Source: Tenrec ecaudatus
Taxonomy: Eukaryota > Chordata > Mammalia > Afrosoricida > Tenrecidae
Direction of reading: 5' to 3'
NCBI RefSeq assembly: GCF_050624435.1
Contig: NC_134540.1
Span: 104,313,739 to 104,377,738 of the forward strand
DNA length: 64,000 nt
The notes under the pieces were generated by a model that worked only from the letters and a program-made list of their open reading frames with translations, did not search any database and had not been told where the DNA came from. The position numbers were made by a program, and so were the translations under genes. Shown one piece after another: positions 1-11,395 of this stretch. Within the stretch, counting starts at the first letter, position 1. Every line of letters begins with the position of its first letter.

Positions 1-239
1 TTTAAATGGAGGCACAAGCTCCTATTAAAATTCACACTGCCTGAAAATTAACCCATTTGCACATGAGAGGATTGGTTTATTAGGTTACTTCTCGCTCTGA
101 ACAGGTAACTTTGGATTAAAAGTGGCTAAGGGAAGGGGAGGGGACAGCAGGTCCTGGAAGGGGCGGCACTTGGCCCCTCAAGGAAAGGCTGGTATCTCAC
201 AAAGAAAGAACTGCTCCCAGGAAGATTCCCCAAACGAAC

Positions 240-411
240 AAACTGGTTGTCCTCTAGTCAATGCTGACTCATAGTGTCCCCTGTGGGTCTCCAAGACGAC
301 AACTCTTCATGGGAGTAAAAAACCCAGCCTTTCTCCAGCAGAGCTGCTGTTGGTTTCGAACTGCCGATCATGGGGATCACATAACCACCACACCATGACA
401 ATTACATTCTA
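240..411 (-). repeat. AfroSINE, decayed
   Basis: This is tRNA-derived SINE sequence in antisense orientation. It has the recognisable order 'actcatag', 'ccaagac', 'ggttt-gaactgcc' and a degraded tRNA-like end near 400. The family is typical of afrotherian genomes. Confidence 0.8.
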
Positions 412-486
412 TGAAACCCTATGGGGCAATTCTACTCCGCTCTACTGGGTTGGAATAGTTTAGAGTGAACTTTGATGGCAATAGAT
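412..486 (+). repeat. AfroSINE 3' fragment
   Basis: This is the 3' half of an AfroSINE in sense orientation ('aaaccctatggggcaattctac', then a degraded 'gatggcaat' tail). It abuts an antisense copy head to head. Confidence 0.65.
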
Positions 487-2180
487 TTGGTTTCTCGGTT
501 TGTTTACTAAAACAAGCTCTTACATGTCAGCCAAGACTCTAACCATAATACAGCGTCTTGGAAGGAACTACAGTCAGAATCGGCTCCAGGACACGCAACA
601 GCAGCACAGCAGGAAGGGACAGGATCTGGTAAATATTAAAACAAACAAGACATCCTTTCTGTTATGGATCTTTTCAGATATACCGGAAGTAGAAAGAATA
701 GGTTAATAAACTGCTCCGTCTCTGACTCAACTTCGAAAATTACACGTCCATTGCCAGTCTTGTTTCATCCGCATATCTGATCCCTTACCCATGCCATGGT
801 TACTCAACAGTGCATCCTAAACTTAGCTCGTCCACAAATCCCAGGAATAATTTCATTATGTTTACGTGAAACTGCTGTGACACTAAGCTTTTGGAAAGAA
901 ATTAATCAGATAAATCAATTTAATTTTCAGTAATAGGTATCTCCTTTTGATTCCGCACATATGCTGTGGTTTCTTTGAGTCCTAGCGTGGGGGTAATACA
1001 GTCACCAGAGCAGATAGCTATAAAAGGTTACCTGAAAAACCATCAGTAATCACATACACTGCGTATTACGCTTTGTACAGTTTCCATTCATTGAAGGATG
1101 AGGTCAGAATAAAGTGTTCCTGAAAGTCTGGGTCACACAAGTAATTCAAGATGCATAGAAAAATGCTTATTATCATTCAAGTTCTCTAAACCCATTCAAC
1201 CATTCAGCCCTTTGCTTTCTGATAAGACTGCCAACAACTATGCCAATTAGTGTCAATTGCGATGTTAGATTTTCGTAACATGTGCACCTGCCTGCAGTTA
1301 GTTTAGTGGGCACAAGGATGTGACTGATGGTTACAAGTTTCAGCACATTCAACTCGAAGTCTTTCCGAGTTACAAATTCACCAAGTGGCTTTAAAAAAAC
1401 AACTCCAAAAACAGATTTCTGCAAATTAATTTTTATGGAGGATTTGCTTCTCCCTTTGGGGGAGGCACAGGTTTGGTGACTATCTATTGTAAACTATTAC
1501 AGCAATAATACCTATTTTTAAAACCCTTAAGTTTTTGTAAGTAGGACTAAGCTAAACCATAAAACCTTAGTGATTTATAGATTTACCTCCAAGCTTCTAA
1601 AATGCTAACTTGGTGCATTTCACTCAAAATTGGCCCCTTTAAAATAAAGCAAGTATTCATCTTATGAATGGGATATGTATCCATTTTAGAACAAGATTTT
1701 TAAAACTAACTTTCCTTTCAGTTTGCAAACCACAAATTAATGCCCATACAACAAAAGCAGTCAGGTACATTTAACTTGAAAGACATCATGGGCCCCTGGA
1801 ATATATTATGCATCATCACATTGCCTAAAAATACATGTTTCATCTATTTTTGCTCAAAGTAATTATTTATAACAAAAAGCATGAAATACTTTAGAACGAG
1901 TGCAAGACAAAACACAACAATCTTATCCTCAGGTTAAAGTGCTTCCCTTTAGTTTATTACAATTAATAGCAACATAGTATTAAACAAAATTTTAACAGGA
2001 GAAGCAAACTGCATGTAGCTGATGAAAGCTATTGATAGTAATACAGTCGTTAAAGACAAAATAGATTACTAAAGAGAGAAATAAAAATAACATGTCAATA
2101 TCTAAAAGTATAGGAGATGTATATAATGTAGCACATTCTGTCTAGTGTCATTACTTAAATTGCTACTTTTCCTCAACAAT
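487..2180. other. Unique AT-rich stretch, no gene seen
   Basis: No repeat family or open reading frame was recognised. If the short candidate exon at 2181-2222 is real, the 3' part of this stretch would be its 3' UTR. A minus-strand AATAAA lies near 1953. Confidence 0.4.
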
Positions 2181-2222
2181 CTATTCTCCAGCTCCAGCAA
2201 GTCGAATAAATGGTAATTTTAC
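2181..2222 (-). CDS. Very weak candidate terminal exon
   Basis: Read on the minus strand, a pyrimidine-containing tract ends in CAG. It is followed by 13 codons (VKLPFIRLAGAGE) and a TAG stop. The tract and the non-repetitive context would suit a last coding exon, followed by an AT-rich 3' UTR with AATAAA about 230 bases on. The reading frame is too short to be persuasive, no family was recognised, and a chance match is more likely than not. It is listed because it lies downstream, on the same strand, of the better exon candidates at 15.7, 17.4 and 29.4 kb. Confidence 0.15.
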   Translation of the reverse strand, partial: VKLPFIRLAGAGE

Positions 2223-3080
2223 CTGCCAAATTTGGCACAAAAAAGGACAAGCAACGTCATTAACAGAACAATGCTTTCAATATGATTTTTTTCTTCTTCC
2301 ACCCAGTGCCAAATAGTAGAACAATCCAAATCAAGAAATCAAAGCAAAATTACCTCCTCTTGTTAAAGTTTTACATGCTTGAATAAGCAAATGATATGTA
2401 CAGAATGCTAGCAAGAATAGCATTCCTTGTAAGTTGGTGTATTTCTGGGATTACAGCTTAATTACAGCCTGGAATGCTATACTCAAACCAAGAATGAAAC
2501 ACCTCCCCATTGAGGTAAAATTCTCAATGTGTGCCACAGTACGGTCATTTGAAACCCAACAGAAGAAACCAAGACAATTTGAGATTGATTAGCTTTTTGG
2601 TTAAAAGCTCAATCAATGCCCCTACATCAGTGACGTGGAATGAATCACTGCAGAGCTCTCTTCAGTCGTTGGTCAGAGACACGGAACTTGCTACCAGCAA
2701 CCTTGCCAGTCACTTCTAGACCTCACGTGGCCTTAGCAGTTTTAGAAGCTGCTTATCAACAGTCAATAATTATCTTAAAACTTCTTTCAAATCAAATCAG
2801 GAAAATAACAATTCTTCCACAAATCATATCGAACCTTTATGAATAAAGAAATACATTCAGTCCAGTTGTCAAGTAATCATCACTAGACTTTAAAAAACAA
2901 GCATAAACATACTTTGTTCAACTGGGTAAATTTGGTAGCTACTGAAAAAAATATGTCAGTTATTTGACCAGTTATTTATAATAGAAGATGGTGCTTTGCT
3001 TACTAATCTCCACCTGTACTACTGTTCCATATGATAGTCACACATCACACCTATAAACACACACACACCACCAACAACAA
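2223..3080. other. Unique stretch, no gene seen
   Basis: No repeat family was recognised. The part at 2510-2760 has higher sequence complexity than its surroundings but shows no convincing reading frame. A short CA run lies at 3058-3068. Confidence 0.4.
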
Positions 3081-3296
3081 AAAATCACTGCTATCAAGTT
3101 GATCACAACTCATGGCGACCCTAAAGGATGGGGTAGAACTGTCTCCATTGGTTTCTGAGACTGTAACTCTTTGTGAGATTAGAAAGATGCGGATTAGAAA
3201 ATCTCATCTTTCTCCCATCAAGTGGCTGGTGGTTTCAAACTGCTGACCTTGAGGTTAGCAGCCCAACATGTAATCTCTATGTCCTCGGGGCTCCTA
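3081..3296 (-). repeat. AfroSINE
   Basis: This is a nearly full-length antisense copy. It runs from 'cactgctatcaagttgat' to the tRNA-like 'gaccttgaggttagcagccca' and 'ggggctcc' end. Confidence 0.88.
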
Positions 3297-4047
3297 CTAC
3301 ACCAGTCAACACAGTTCAGTAAGGTTCAGAGGCATTAAAATGTATGCTCTCACTCCACAGCTAGTAAAGTAGCGTGACCTACGTAAATGGAGCTGCTTAC
3401 GTCTCAACCCATTCTACTTTAGATATGTTGGTAAATTCATTAGGAGGAAAAATACAATAGCAAGAACCAATATTTTAGTGCAAAGAATAGTCACTAGGGT
3501 AATCAATGTGGTAGATCCAAGATGCCTAAAGTAAACAATAGAATTCTTGCTCATGGGTAAGAAAAAGGCTCCCAATGGAGATGGGACAAATCCCTCCTAA
3601 GAGCAGAATCCGGTCCGCCCTGCACCTTTAACAGCGTAGGCATGCCCTATGGTGGGCAAAGGAGGAACTGCAGGATTTCTGGGATCAAGCCATAGCAGTG
3701 TCCCCAGGGCTGGAAGCAGGAGGGCAAGGGGGCAGCAATGAAGTCCCTAGGCAAAATTTCCCAAGTCATTCACCAAGACATGTAGATCACCTCTGTAGAT
3801 ATTTTTCTGGTGTTCTCTCATCATCTCAAAAAATGGCGTCAAAAAAAAAAAAAAGGAATACTACCATTCTAATACATAGAGACTACTACTGGACCTTAGG
3901 ATATCGTCACTGAAAAGTCTTGCCACTCTGTGTATGTACCTTTTCTTTTTTGGTGCTTATTAAAACTTTTTACCTATTTTTCCCACGATGGAAACTAACT
4001 GGTTTTAAAAGAAAAGGTTCTTTGGTTTAGCTTGGTTCACACACTGA
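3297..4047. other. Unique stretch, no gene seen
   Basis: No recognisable repeat or exon was seen. It includes an A-run at about 3840-3853. Confidence 0.35.
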
Positions 4048-4200
4048 AGGTGGGAGAGGAACAATCTCATGAGCGTTTACTACATGCCATTGTACTAGAT
4101 CCTTTATTTACATTGTTTCATTGGATTTCCACAAAACCCTGTGGACTAGCACCCCTATCTTTTGGAAGAGGAAAACCATGGCTCAGAAAAGATACCTAGC
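4048..4200 (+). repeat. Ancient MIR/L2-type repeat
   Basis: The text follows the MIR/L2 3' region: 'gcgtttactacatgccat-tgtactagat', 'catttcattggat..ccacaaaaccctgtgga' and 'gaggaaaac-catggctcagaaaa'. The divergence is high, as expected for a pre-eutherian repeat. Confidence 0.7.
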
Positions 4201-4480
4201 CTCTACCAGATTCCACGGCCTATGGTTTGGGGTTGGCATTTTAACTCATGTCCATTTGACTGGACAGTCCATATGACATCCCCTAGACCAGCATTTACAA
4301 AAGCATCACCACTGAGGGGGTTCAAAGAACGGTTTCCAAATTTCTATAATTGGTGAGTAGCATAGGTTTATTTATCTTCAAAGACTTGTCTTCTTAAATA
4401 CAATATTACAATAATTGTTTCTCCCCCACCCACTACCTAACCACAACCCAAACCTCATTAGTAAATGCTGGGAAGAAATG

Positions 4481-4548
4481 AGGAAATTTCTACAAAACAA
4501 AGACAATGGAGCAAAAATATGATGGTTCTTGCCTCCATATCCAAAGTG
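4481..4548 (+). repeat. Direct repeat, copy 1
   Basis: It matches 5688-5755 with few mismatches across about 67 bases and shares the core 'gatggttcttgcctccatat'. It may be an old duplication, or both copies may be pieces of one unrecognised repeat. Confidence 0.75.
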
Positions 4549-5687
4549 ACTGAGATTTCTTTTTTCATAAGACTGTCCAGTTTACATAAGACAGCGACCA
4601 TCTTTGTTATCTTGATAACTTTAAATACTAGAAATATTTAAGTACTAGAAATTTTAAAACTTTCCCAAACAAGTATTCTTGCAAAGTGGTATAAAACATA
4701 ATTCACCTCAATACATGTTATATTTCTCCCAAGAGTTTTAAAGCATTGATAAAAAGAATGTGGTAATGCCATCACATCATATTAAAGATAGAACATTAAA
4801 AAAATGCCTTAAATAAATCACAGGTTATTTTTAAAAATTAAAATTACAGAAGTTCCATAAAGTATTCCCGAGCTAAACTATTATTTTATAACACCAGAAG
4901 CTCCACAAAATATATCCAAAACAAAACAATCAAGACCAGAGAAATTAATAGCCAACTGTAGGTTGGTCCTTTCAATTGAATCACTTTCTGATTTACTGCA
5001 AACAACAACAATAACAAAAAACACAGCACAATCTTTAAGCGCTTGTCAATCTTTTCACACATGTCCTATGGCTATAGATCTCTGACCTTTAACTTCTAGA
5101 AATTACAATGGCTTTGGGGATAAGCTGGGAAAGATCAGTTATGGCTACGAAACAAGGCAGAAATATAAGCCTAAATCCTATTGATTCTTGTACAGAATAT
5201 TAAAATAATGTATAGAATATGTTACCAAAAGAGTGTATAGAATATGTTACTGTGTACTTTCAAGTGTGATTTGTCACTCCGGAATAGCTGTTTAAAGTCT
5301 AAATGAGTAGTGAGAGGTTAAAAGAGTTATGTTTTAGGATTTATAGGCAAATTAGAACTTTAGAGCAAAGAAATGTGCGGAGATGTAAACTTTTGGTGAT
5401 GTGCATGACTGAACAGTCCCCTCCTCCTCCAACCGCCAAAAACACCCTCAAGCATTTCATCTTAGACACAATGAGTGAACAGGATCCTGGGAGAGATCAC
5501 AACCCCTGAAATGTAATTAGAACTGTAGGCACAGAAGATAAAAGTGCCCTTCAAGATGAAGCCTACAAGACCTTCGACACACTAACTGGGGAAGAGAAGA
5601 AAGCGCGTTATTTGCAGGGCTAACTCAAGTAGCTATTCTAATGACTTGAGAAAGTATAGTAATAATTATTTTTTAAATCTAGAATAA

Positions 5688-5755
5688 GGAAATTTCTACA
5701 AAATGAAGATAATGGAGCCAAAATGTGATGGTTCTTGCCTCCATATCCAGGGCAT
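5688..5755 (+). repeat. Direct repeat, copy 2
   Basis: This is the partner of 4481-4548, 1.2 kb away in the same orientation. Confidence 0.75.
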
Positions 5756-6239
5756 GTTTTTACTAGAAGGCTCTACTTTCCGTTTTGCAGCATATTTGCT
5801 GGAGTATACCATGACCCGTAGACCACAGGCAACACAGGTACGGCTGGAGTTACAGCAACCTGTTCACTGGTTTGCGCTGCCTTTTGTGGTTAATGCTCTA
5901 AGCTCTTGAATGAACCAAGCACCCTATCAACACATTTAAGCTGCTTGTCCGTACCTTCTAATTGCACTCAATTTTCAGTTTTAGGGGTTATTCCACAGCG
6001 CTCAGCCAACTTTTCGGCTTCTGCCTCTCAGAAGAATCTGTAAACACACAGCTGCTGTGATCGTGGGGGGCGGGTGAGATCTATTCAGCAGATCTCTGAC
6101 CACCACCAATAACCAGCACTGATACAAAAGGAACCTCGGTGAAGAAAGCTATGTTTTCTTAATAATAACAGTTGTATAAACATAAGGTCTTCTCAGTTAA
6201 AGGGGAACCAACATCAAAAAGCAGTAAAACATAGAACCC

Positions 6240-6790
6240 TAAACCCTCTTTCTTTGAAGAAGCCCGTTTGAAGCGAGGTGTTTCTAGTTATGGGTGAATG
6301 AAATGAGAATTCGGCGGCCACAAACGGACATCCAGGCCTATGAAGGACTAATTAAATCCATCTGAGAAGCTGCATCTGAAACTGCCTCACACATTTCAAA
6401 GGAAAGCACCGGTCTGCCTTTTGCGAAGACATCAAAACATTCCGTGAGAGCCGAGGCACAGGGAGGGCCTGCCACGGTGTTATTTTTATGAACTACAAAG
6501 CTTCAGAGAGGGACGGGAGGAGTGTACGCTAGTTCATTAACAAGGCGGACAATCGGGATTTAGCCATCTTCACAAATAGCACTACCTGAAATTTCGCCGG
6601 CTGGCCTGCAGCTCCAGTTGTGCGCATTGACAAGGCGTCAAAGAAACAGCAGATGCGTCAATATTTGAAGTGGTTTATATTTTGGCTGAGTGGGAGTTGT
6701 TTTAAGAAATCAATAAAAGACATTGCTGCACAGCTAACTTTCCTCATCCACCCAACCGGGAATTGGATGTTCAGTTAGGAGTCTTCATAA
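6240..6790. promoter_or_regulatory. Candidate conserved non-coding element
   Basis: This is a unique block of about 550 bases with balanced base composition and many scattered CpGs, between AT-rich flanks. It contains no known repeat text and no sustained reading frame on either strand. Blocks like this in mammalian introns or gene deserts are often deeply conserved enhancers. Conservation itself cannot be seen from one genome, so the call rests on complexity and CpG retention only. Confidence 0.35.
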
Positions 6791-7044
6791 TTAATAAGAA
6801 GCAGCAGAAGCAGCACAAGACATTAAAATTTCGTTAGTGTAATAAACAACAACAACAACACCCTCTCTAACAGACATAATTTGGACCATGAAGTGGAGCA
6901 GAATTCTATTTGGAAATTTATCCCAACAGAATAAAGTAGTCTCAGTGTCTAGCCTACCAAGTCTTTTTAATCTGCTGTTCTTGGCTCTGGGCAGTTCACA
7001 CAACCCTACTGAATAATGACAGCCCCCTCCCCCACCATAGAAGA

Positions 7045-7200
7045 AACACTATTAGACGTGACAGTAGGTAGAAAAACACCTTAAATGGAGGAAATTCAAT
7101 ATTTCAGCCGTCCTTTGCAATATGCAGAGAGATAAACCCAGTTGATAAGATTCAGGACCTCTTCTCCCCCAACAGTTGCTCAATGCCAAGAGCAGGACCG
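7045..7200 (+). repeat. Unclassified repeat Y, copy 1
   Basis: The order of short blocks ('attaga.gtg.cagtagg', 'aattcaata.tt.agcc', 'aatat') matches 8484-8590, so this is a dispersed repeat. The family is unknown, possibly an LTR. Confidence 0.5.
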
Positions 7201-7574
7201 AGGGCCTCCGACCTTGCTCTTCACTCATGGAGCCACTTGGGAGAGATGCCCCTTCTTCTGGGCTCCAAGTACTGTTTCCTGATCAATGAGGATTTGGCAA
7301 GTTCTGCTTTCTATCCCCCTCAAACCTGAAATGACCAAATAAAACACAAATGGGGTTCTCTTTGAGTACCTAACAACTGTTATTTCCCTAAGAGAACTGT
7401 TAGCCCCCTACTTCTGTGCTACCTTTCTACCCCTAGAAAATGTCTACCATGCTATCTGGGTTAGCTGCAACTCAAAAGATTTCAGTTCATAGGAACTTTT
7501 GTAGTAGAGAATAAATTCCTGGAAACAGAAGTAAACTTCTACACCACAGGGAGAAAACAGATCTTAAAAACAAA

Positions 7575-7680
7575 AAGGAGTTCGGCTATGATCCGAAAGG
7601 TCAGCAGTTCAAAACTAGCAGCTGCTCCTGGAGAGAAAGATGGGGCTTTTTACTCCCTCAAAGAGTTACAGTTGTCAAGG
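7575..7680 (+). repeat. AfroSINE 5' half
   Basis: This is the tRNA-like head and body ('aaaggtcagcagttcaaa', 'caaagagttacag'). It is truncated where RTE sequence begins. Confidence 0.75.
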
Positions 7681-8262
7681 ATTTTGTTTGCTTGGATCCA
7701 TAATCGATGCTCATGGAAGCAGTATTCAAGAGATCAAAAGATGTGTTGCATTAGGTAAATCTGCTGCACAAGACCTTTTGGGAGTATTGAAAAGCAAGGG
7801 TGTTACTCTGAAGACTAAGGTGCGCCTGACCCAGCCACGGTGTTTCTCATTGCCTCATATGCATGTGAAAGTTAAACACTGCCTAAGACGAAGAACCGAT
7901 GCATTTGAATTGTGCTGGCGAAGAATACCGAAATACCATAGACTGCTAAAGCACAAAACCAATCTATCTTGGAAGAACTAGGGCCAGAGTGCTCCTTAAA
8001 CTCAAGGTTGGCAAGACTTGTCGTACATTCTTTGGACGTGTTGTCAGGAGAGACCAGTCCTTGGAGAAGAACACCGTGTTTGACAAAATGGAGGGGCAGC
8101 AAAAAAGAGGAAGGCCCTCCCTGAGATGGGCTGACGCCGTGGCGGCACCGCCAGGCTCAGGCAGAGGAATGACTGTGAGGACGGCACGGGGCATTGAGGC
8201 GTTTCCTCCTGTTGCTCACAGGCTCGCTGCAGGCCATTACGAACTCAATGACACCTAAAAAC
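7681..8262 (+). pseudogene. RTE-clade LINE reverse transcriptase, C-terminal remnant
   Basis: The translated text matches the C-terminal region of RTE/BovB-type LINE polyproteins. Visible blocks are 'EIKRCVALGKSA', 'VLKSKGVTLKTKVRL', 'RTDAFEL-CWRR', 'LLKLKVGKTCRTFFGRVVR' and 'MEGQQKRGRPSLRW'. The product would be the reverse transcriptase and endonuclease of a target-primed retrotransposon. The frame is broken near 7980 by a stop and a frameshift, and everything N-terminal is missing, so this is a 5'-truncated dead copy. It lies directly after an AfroSINE half. RTE is a plausible partner for SINEs with RTE-like tails, but that is inference. Confidence 0.85.
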
Positions 8263-8289
8263 TCAGAGAGGGCTTTTATTTGGAAAGAT

Positions 8290-8462
8290 TTTCTTCTTTT
8301 TTATAAATCATTTTAATTGGGGGCTCTTACAACTCTTATAACAATCCATACATCAATTGTGTCAAGCACATTTGTACATATGTTGCCATCATCATTTTAA
8401 AAATATTTTTTCTATTTGAGCCCCCTTGGTGTCAGCTCCTCTCTTTTCCCCTCCCTCTCCTA
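8290..8462 (-). mobile_element. L1 3'-end fragment
   Basis: This is an antisense L1 tail. It begins with the reversed A-tail and AATAAA region, continues through 'gggggctcttacaactctta' and stops after about 170 bases, so it is 5'-truncated. An imperfect 'aagatt.ttc' on both sides may be the target-site duplication. Confidence 0.85.
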
Positions 8463-8483
8463 AGATTATTTCAGGAACATGAT

Positions 8484-8828
8484 TAGATGTGGCAGTAGGC
8501 CACAAGCTCACTAACTAGAGAGAATTCAATACTTAAGCCATCATGTTCAATATATACAATTAACTGTGCACTCAAGAATGCAGGATCAGTAATAGGAACT
8601 CCATATCAGCATGGCAATTCCCAGCATTATTAGTACATGCAGAAAAACCATGTCCTTCATTCACATATGGCCTGGGCCAACTGAAGATACTTAGCTAATA
8701 TTGGCCCTCCTTCCTTCTCTCTCTACTTTACCTTGGACTTGCTTGATCAAAACTCTTATCCAAGCTCTCTCTCGAGCTGAAAACCTTATACAAAATGACT
8801 CAATAAACACCTTCACATGTATGTGGGA
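8484..8828 (+). repeat. Unclassified repeat Y, copy 2 (LTR-like)
   Basis: Its 5' part matches 7045-7200. Its last 75 bases, ending in an AATAAA context, match 9535-9612. The AATAAA close to the end and the paired end segments suggest an LTR, but no family was recognised. Confidence 0.5.
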
Positions 8829-9488
8829 TACAGAAGGATTTCCCCCAGGCTGTCTCCCCCAAATATATGTCAAACCTAGGATGCTGCTGGTATCACATGG
8901 AAAATGACTGTATACTTGGAGGTCAATGCAAGCTGCTTAGAGGTTATTCTCCCTGAGGGTCATCACCATCTAGAGCAATCAGACTGTATAGTTTGTCCCA
9001 CCCTAAGAAGGGCCCACTCCCCTCTGATAAGGATAGTGGATTGCTTCCCTGAAGGAGGGCCTAGAGACAAGGCTGAGCCCACTCAAGGATGACCAAGGTT
9101 AGGCTCCCATCTTGAGTCTAGGGTCTGCCCATCTTGTCATATGTGTACCCCTAATCCCTCCCCTCCCATTGCTTGTATTGCCTATGGTACAATCTCTTCT
9201 TGTTGTGTATGTGGTCACCTGTAATTAGGGGGGGGGGGCTTACAAGGTCTCTAAGGATATATAAGCCTTGGTTAGAAATAAACTCAAACTCTCTCCTCCT
9301 CTCATCTCCCACCTCACGTGGACCACCAAGAGGGGCTGAGGTAAGCATGCTACCATGTCATGTGTCTGACTCCTTTACTTTTATCTTCTCTCCTTCCTTC
9401 CCTATAACTATATTATAATCTTTATATATTTTCACCATACAATTACGCCTATGGACCCCCATGATTGTCAGAGGCTGACTACTCTGAC
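8829..9488 (+). mobile_element. Solo LTR-like element, gammaretroviral style
   Basis: This segment of about 660 bases starts with TG. A TATA-like 'tatataag' at about 9258 is followed 18-20 bases later by AATAAA (about 9278) and a pyrimidine-rich U5-like stretch. That order is typical of retroviral LTRs. A possible 5-base flank 'atgta' occurs on both sides. No gag, pol or env sequence adjoins it, so it would be a solo LTR. It also splits two copies of the Y end segment. Confidence 0.55.
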
Positions 9489-9534
9489 ATATGTATGAGT
9501 ATATATTGCCTTCCTTCAATTATTACCTGTATAT

Positions 9535-9612
9535 ATCTTAATCAAAGCTCTTATCAAAACCCTCTCTTAGGCCAAAGAACCTATGTACAATGATCCAATA
9601 AACACCAGCACG
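9535..9612 (+). repeat. Repeat Y end segment, copy 3
   Basis: It aligns with 8745-8822 over about 75 bases ('atcaaa.ctcttatc', 'ccaataaacacc'), in the same orientation. Confidence 0.65.
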
Positions 9613-9930
9613 TGTCAAAATTTCAAATGACTTATTTCCTAAATTCTACTATAAAAGGCAATATCACTACTCATCTACCCATGTGGACACAATTTTAACT
9701 TTTTCCTCTCTCAACATTCCCACATTAATCACAGGGTTCTTGTGAGGCAATAGAGTAGAAAGTTGTAAGCTCAGGAACTAGAATTGGGACTGAATTCCCA
9801 TGCAGATATTAGTTCTGTGACTTTAGGAAAACAGGCACTTCGTTCAATGCTTGGCATATCATCAGTGTTTCCCAAAGTGGGAGATACCATGCCCTGGGCC
9901 TGGGCATGCTAGAATGACCCATCAACTGAA
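9613..9930. other. No feature recognised
   Basis: This is unique sequence without a convincing reading frame or repeat match. Confidence 0.35.
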
Positions 9931-10141
9931 ACCCTAGCTCACTGCTATCGGGTTTATTCTGATTCACGGCAACTCTGTAGGGCAGACTGGAACTACCCCT
10001 GTGGGTTTTCCGAGACTGTACAACTTTACGGGAGTAGAAAGCCTTACCTTTCTTCTGTGGAGCGGTTGGTGAGTGCAAACTGCTGGCCCCGCCATGAGCA
10101 GGCAGCCCAGCGTATAAACCACTCTTTCACCAAGGCTCCTA
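9931..10141 (-). repeat. AfroSINE
   Basis: This is a near-complete antisense copy. It runs from 'ctcactgctatcggg' through 'gagactgtacaactttacgg' to the tRNA-like end at 'accaaggctcc'. Confidence 0.9.
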
Positions 10142-10934
10142 GAATGACTCAGGGGAGCTGCAAAGCAGATGTCTACACTTTAACCTGTACTACGTACGGG
10201 CTATAGTTAAAATGGTGTTTGTTTGTTTTTAACTTTTTCTTCTGAATTGGATGAAGATGTACAGAGCAGATCAGTGTTCCACTCAATGACTCACACAATG
10301 TTTCATCTCAATGATTACAATCCTTACAATAAAAGATCACTTATCCTACTTCCTCCTTGTCTTTCCTGTTCCCATTCTTCCTTCTTTCTTAATCTTTATG
10401 AATTCAGTACAAAAGCTTTTAACTGTTGGCTTTTCTCCGCCCCCCCCCCCCCCCGAAAATAGGGCCAAATAAGTTTGGGAACTTATGGCATACATTTTGC
10501 TCAGTAAATGCTGGGCATCACTGTTACTAAAAAACACAATGTATGTGAAGAACCCCAAACCTTGTTTGACACACAGTAAATGTGTACTGTTTAAGCCAAC
10601 AGTACTACAGGCCAACAAGAGTTTTGCCATCAATTTTCATGTTCAATTGATTCTACCTCTTAAATATCTACCATATTCACTCATTTCTCTCAGCTGCCAT
10701 AATCAGAGTTCAGAGCAATGACGTCAACTTGCAACATCTCCGTACATAATTTCCTAACTGGATGCCTACCTACCTACACTTGGTGAGACTGCAATCGCTA
10801 ACTAACCTTCTCATGGTGCTTTTCATAGTCAAGAACGCAATACGAGTTTGTCCTTAAAGGGAACCATTCTCTCCTGTCTCGAGGCAACAAGAATGATGAA
10901 AATCTGAAAACACGAGGAAACAATGACTTCAACG
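10142..10934. other. No gene; homopolymer C run
   Basis: This is unique or unrecognised sequence. A C run at about 10440-10454 produces a spurious low-complexity reading frame on the minus strand. Confidence 0.45.
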
Positions 10935-11395
10935 GACCTGACCACATCAGTCTTCACAGTCGGGAGACCAGAAGAATCAGATGGTTCCTGGCTACTGCTG
11001 CCAAATGCTCTGAAAAGGATCACATTCGAAGGTCCTAATGAGAGTAGGAGAAAAATGTGGAACAAAAACTCAAAATCATAAAAGAGACCATGCTTACACC
11101 AGTAAGACAGGTGGGCCCCTGGGGCGATGGTCCTCTAGTCTTCTACAGGTTGAGAACTATGATCAAAAGGGCAGCCTTTACCCAACACAAGATTCAGGAG
11201 GTGGGAAGAGCGGGAGCAACAGAGAAAGGCAACACAGGGAGAAAGTGGAATAAGTGATGCTACATTGGGGGGATGGGGGAGACAACGGACGAGTTCAAGC
11301 AAAATGTGTATAAATTGTTGAATGTGAAAATGATGATCTGCTCGGTAGACCTTCACTAATTCACAATAGAAGGTTAAAATGAAACTGACCATAGA
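10935..11395 (+). repeat. Unclassified retroposon X, copy 1
   Basis: It shares ordered blocks with 41465-42015 and 52590-53335: 'gaaggtcct', 'ggaaaatgtggaac', 'actcaaaat', 'aattgttgaatgt' and 'gctcggta.accttca'. All copies end near 'acaata(a)a', as a polyadenylated retroposon would. The family cannot be named from sequence alone. Confidence 0.65.

Larger units (their letters stand above)
4201..6239. other. Unique stretch with an internal direct repeat
   Basis: No gene was recognised. A segment of about 67 bases at 4481-4548 recurs, diverged, at 5688-5755. A small tandem of 'tgtatagaatatgttac' lies near 5209-5250. Confidence 0.5.

Noticed and set aside
2640..2846. Plus-strand frame in a complex unique block, and a possible processed ribosomal-protein pseudogene on the minus strand
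   Set aside because: Short basic motifs on the minus strand suggested a ribosomal protein, but stops are dense and no consistent alignment could be made.
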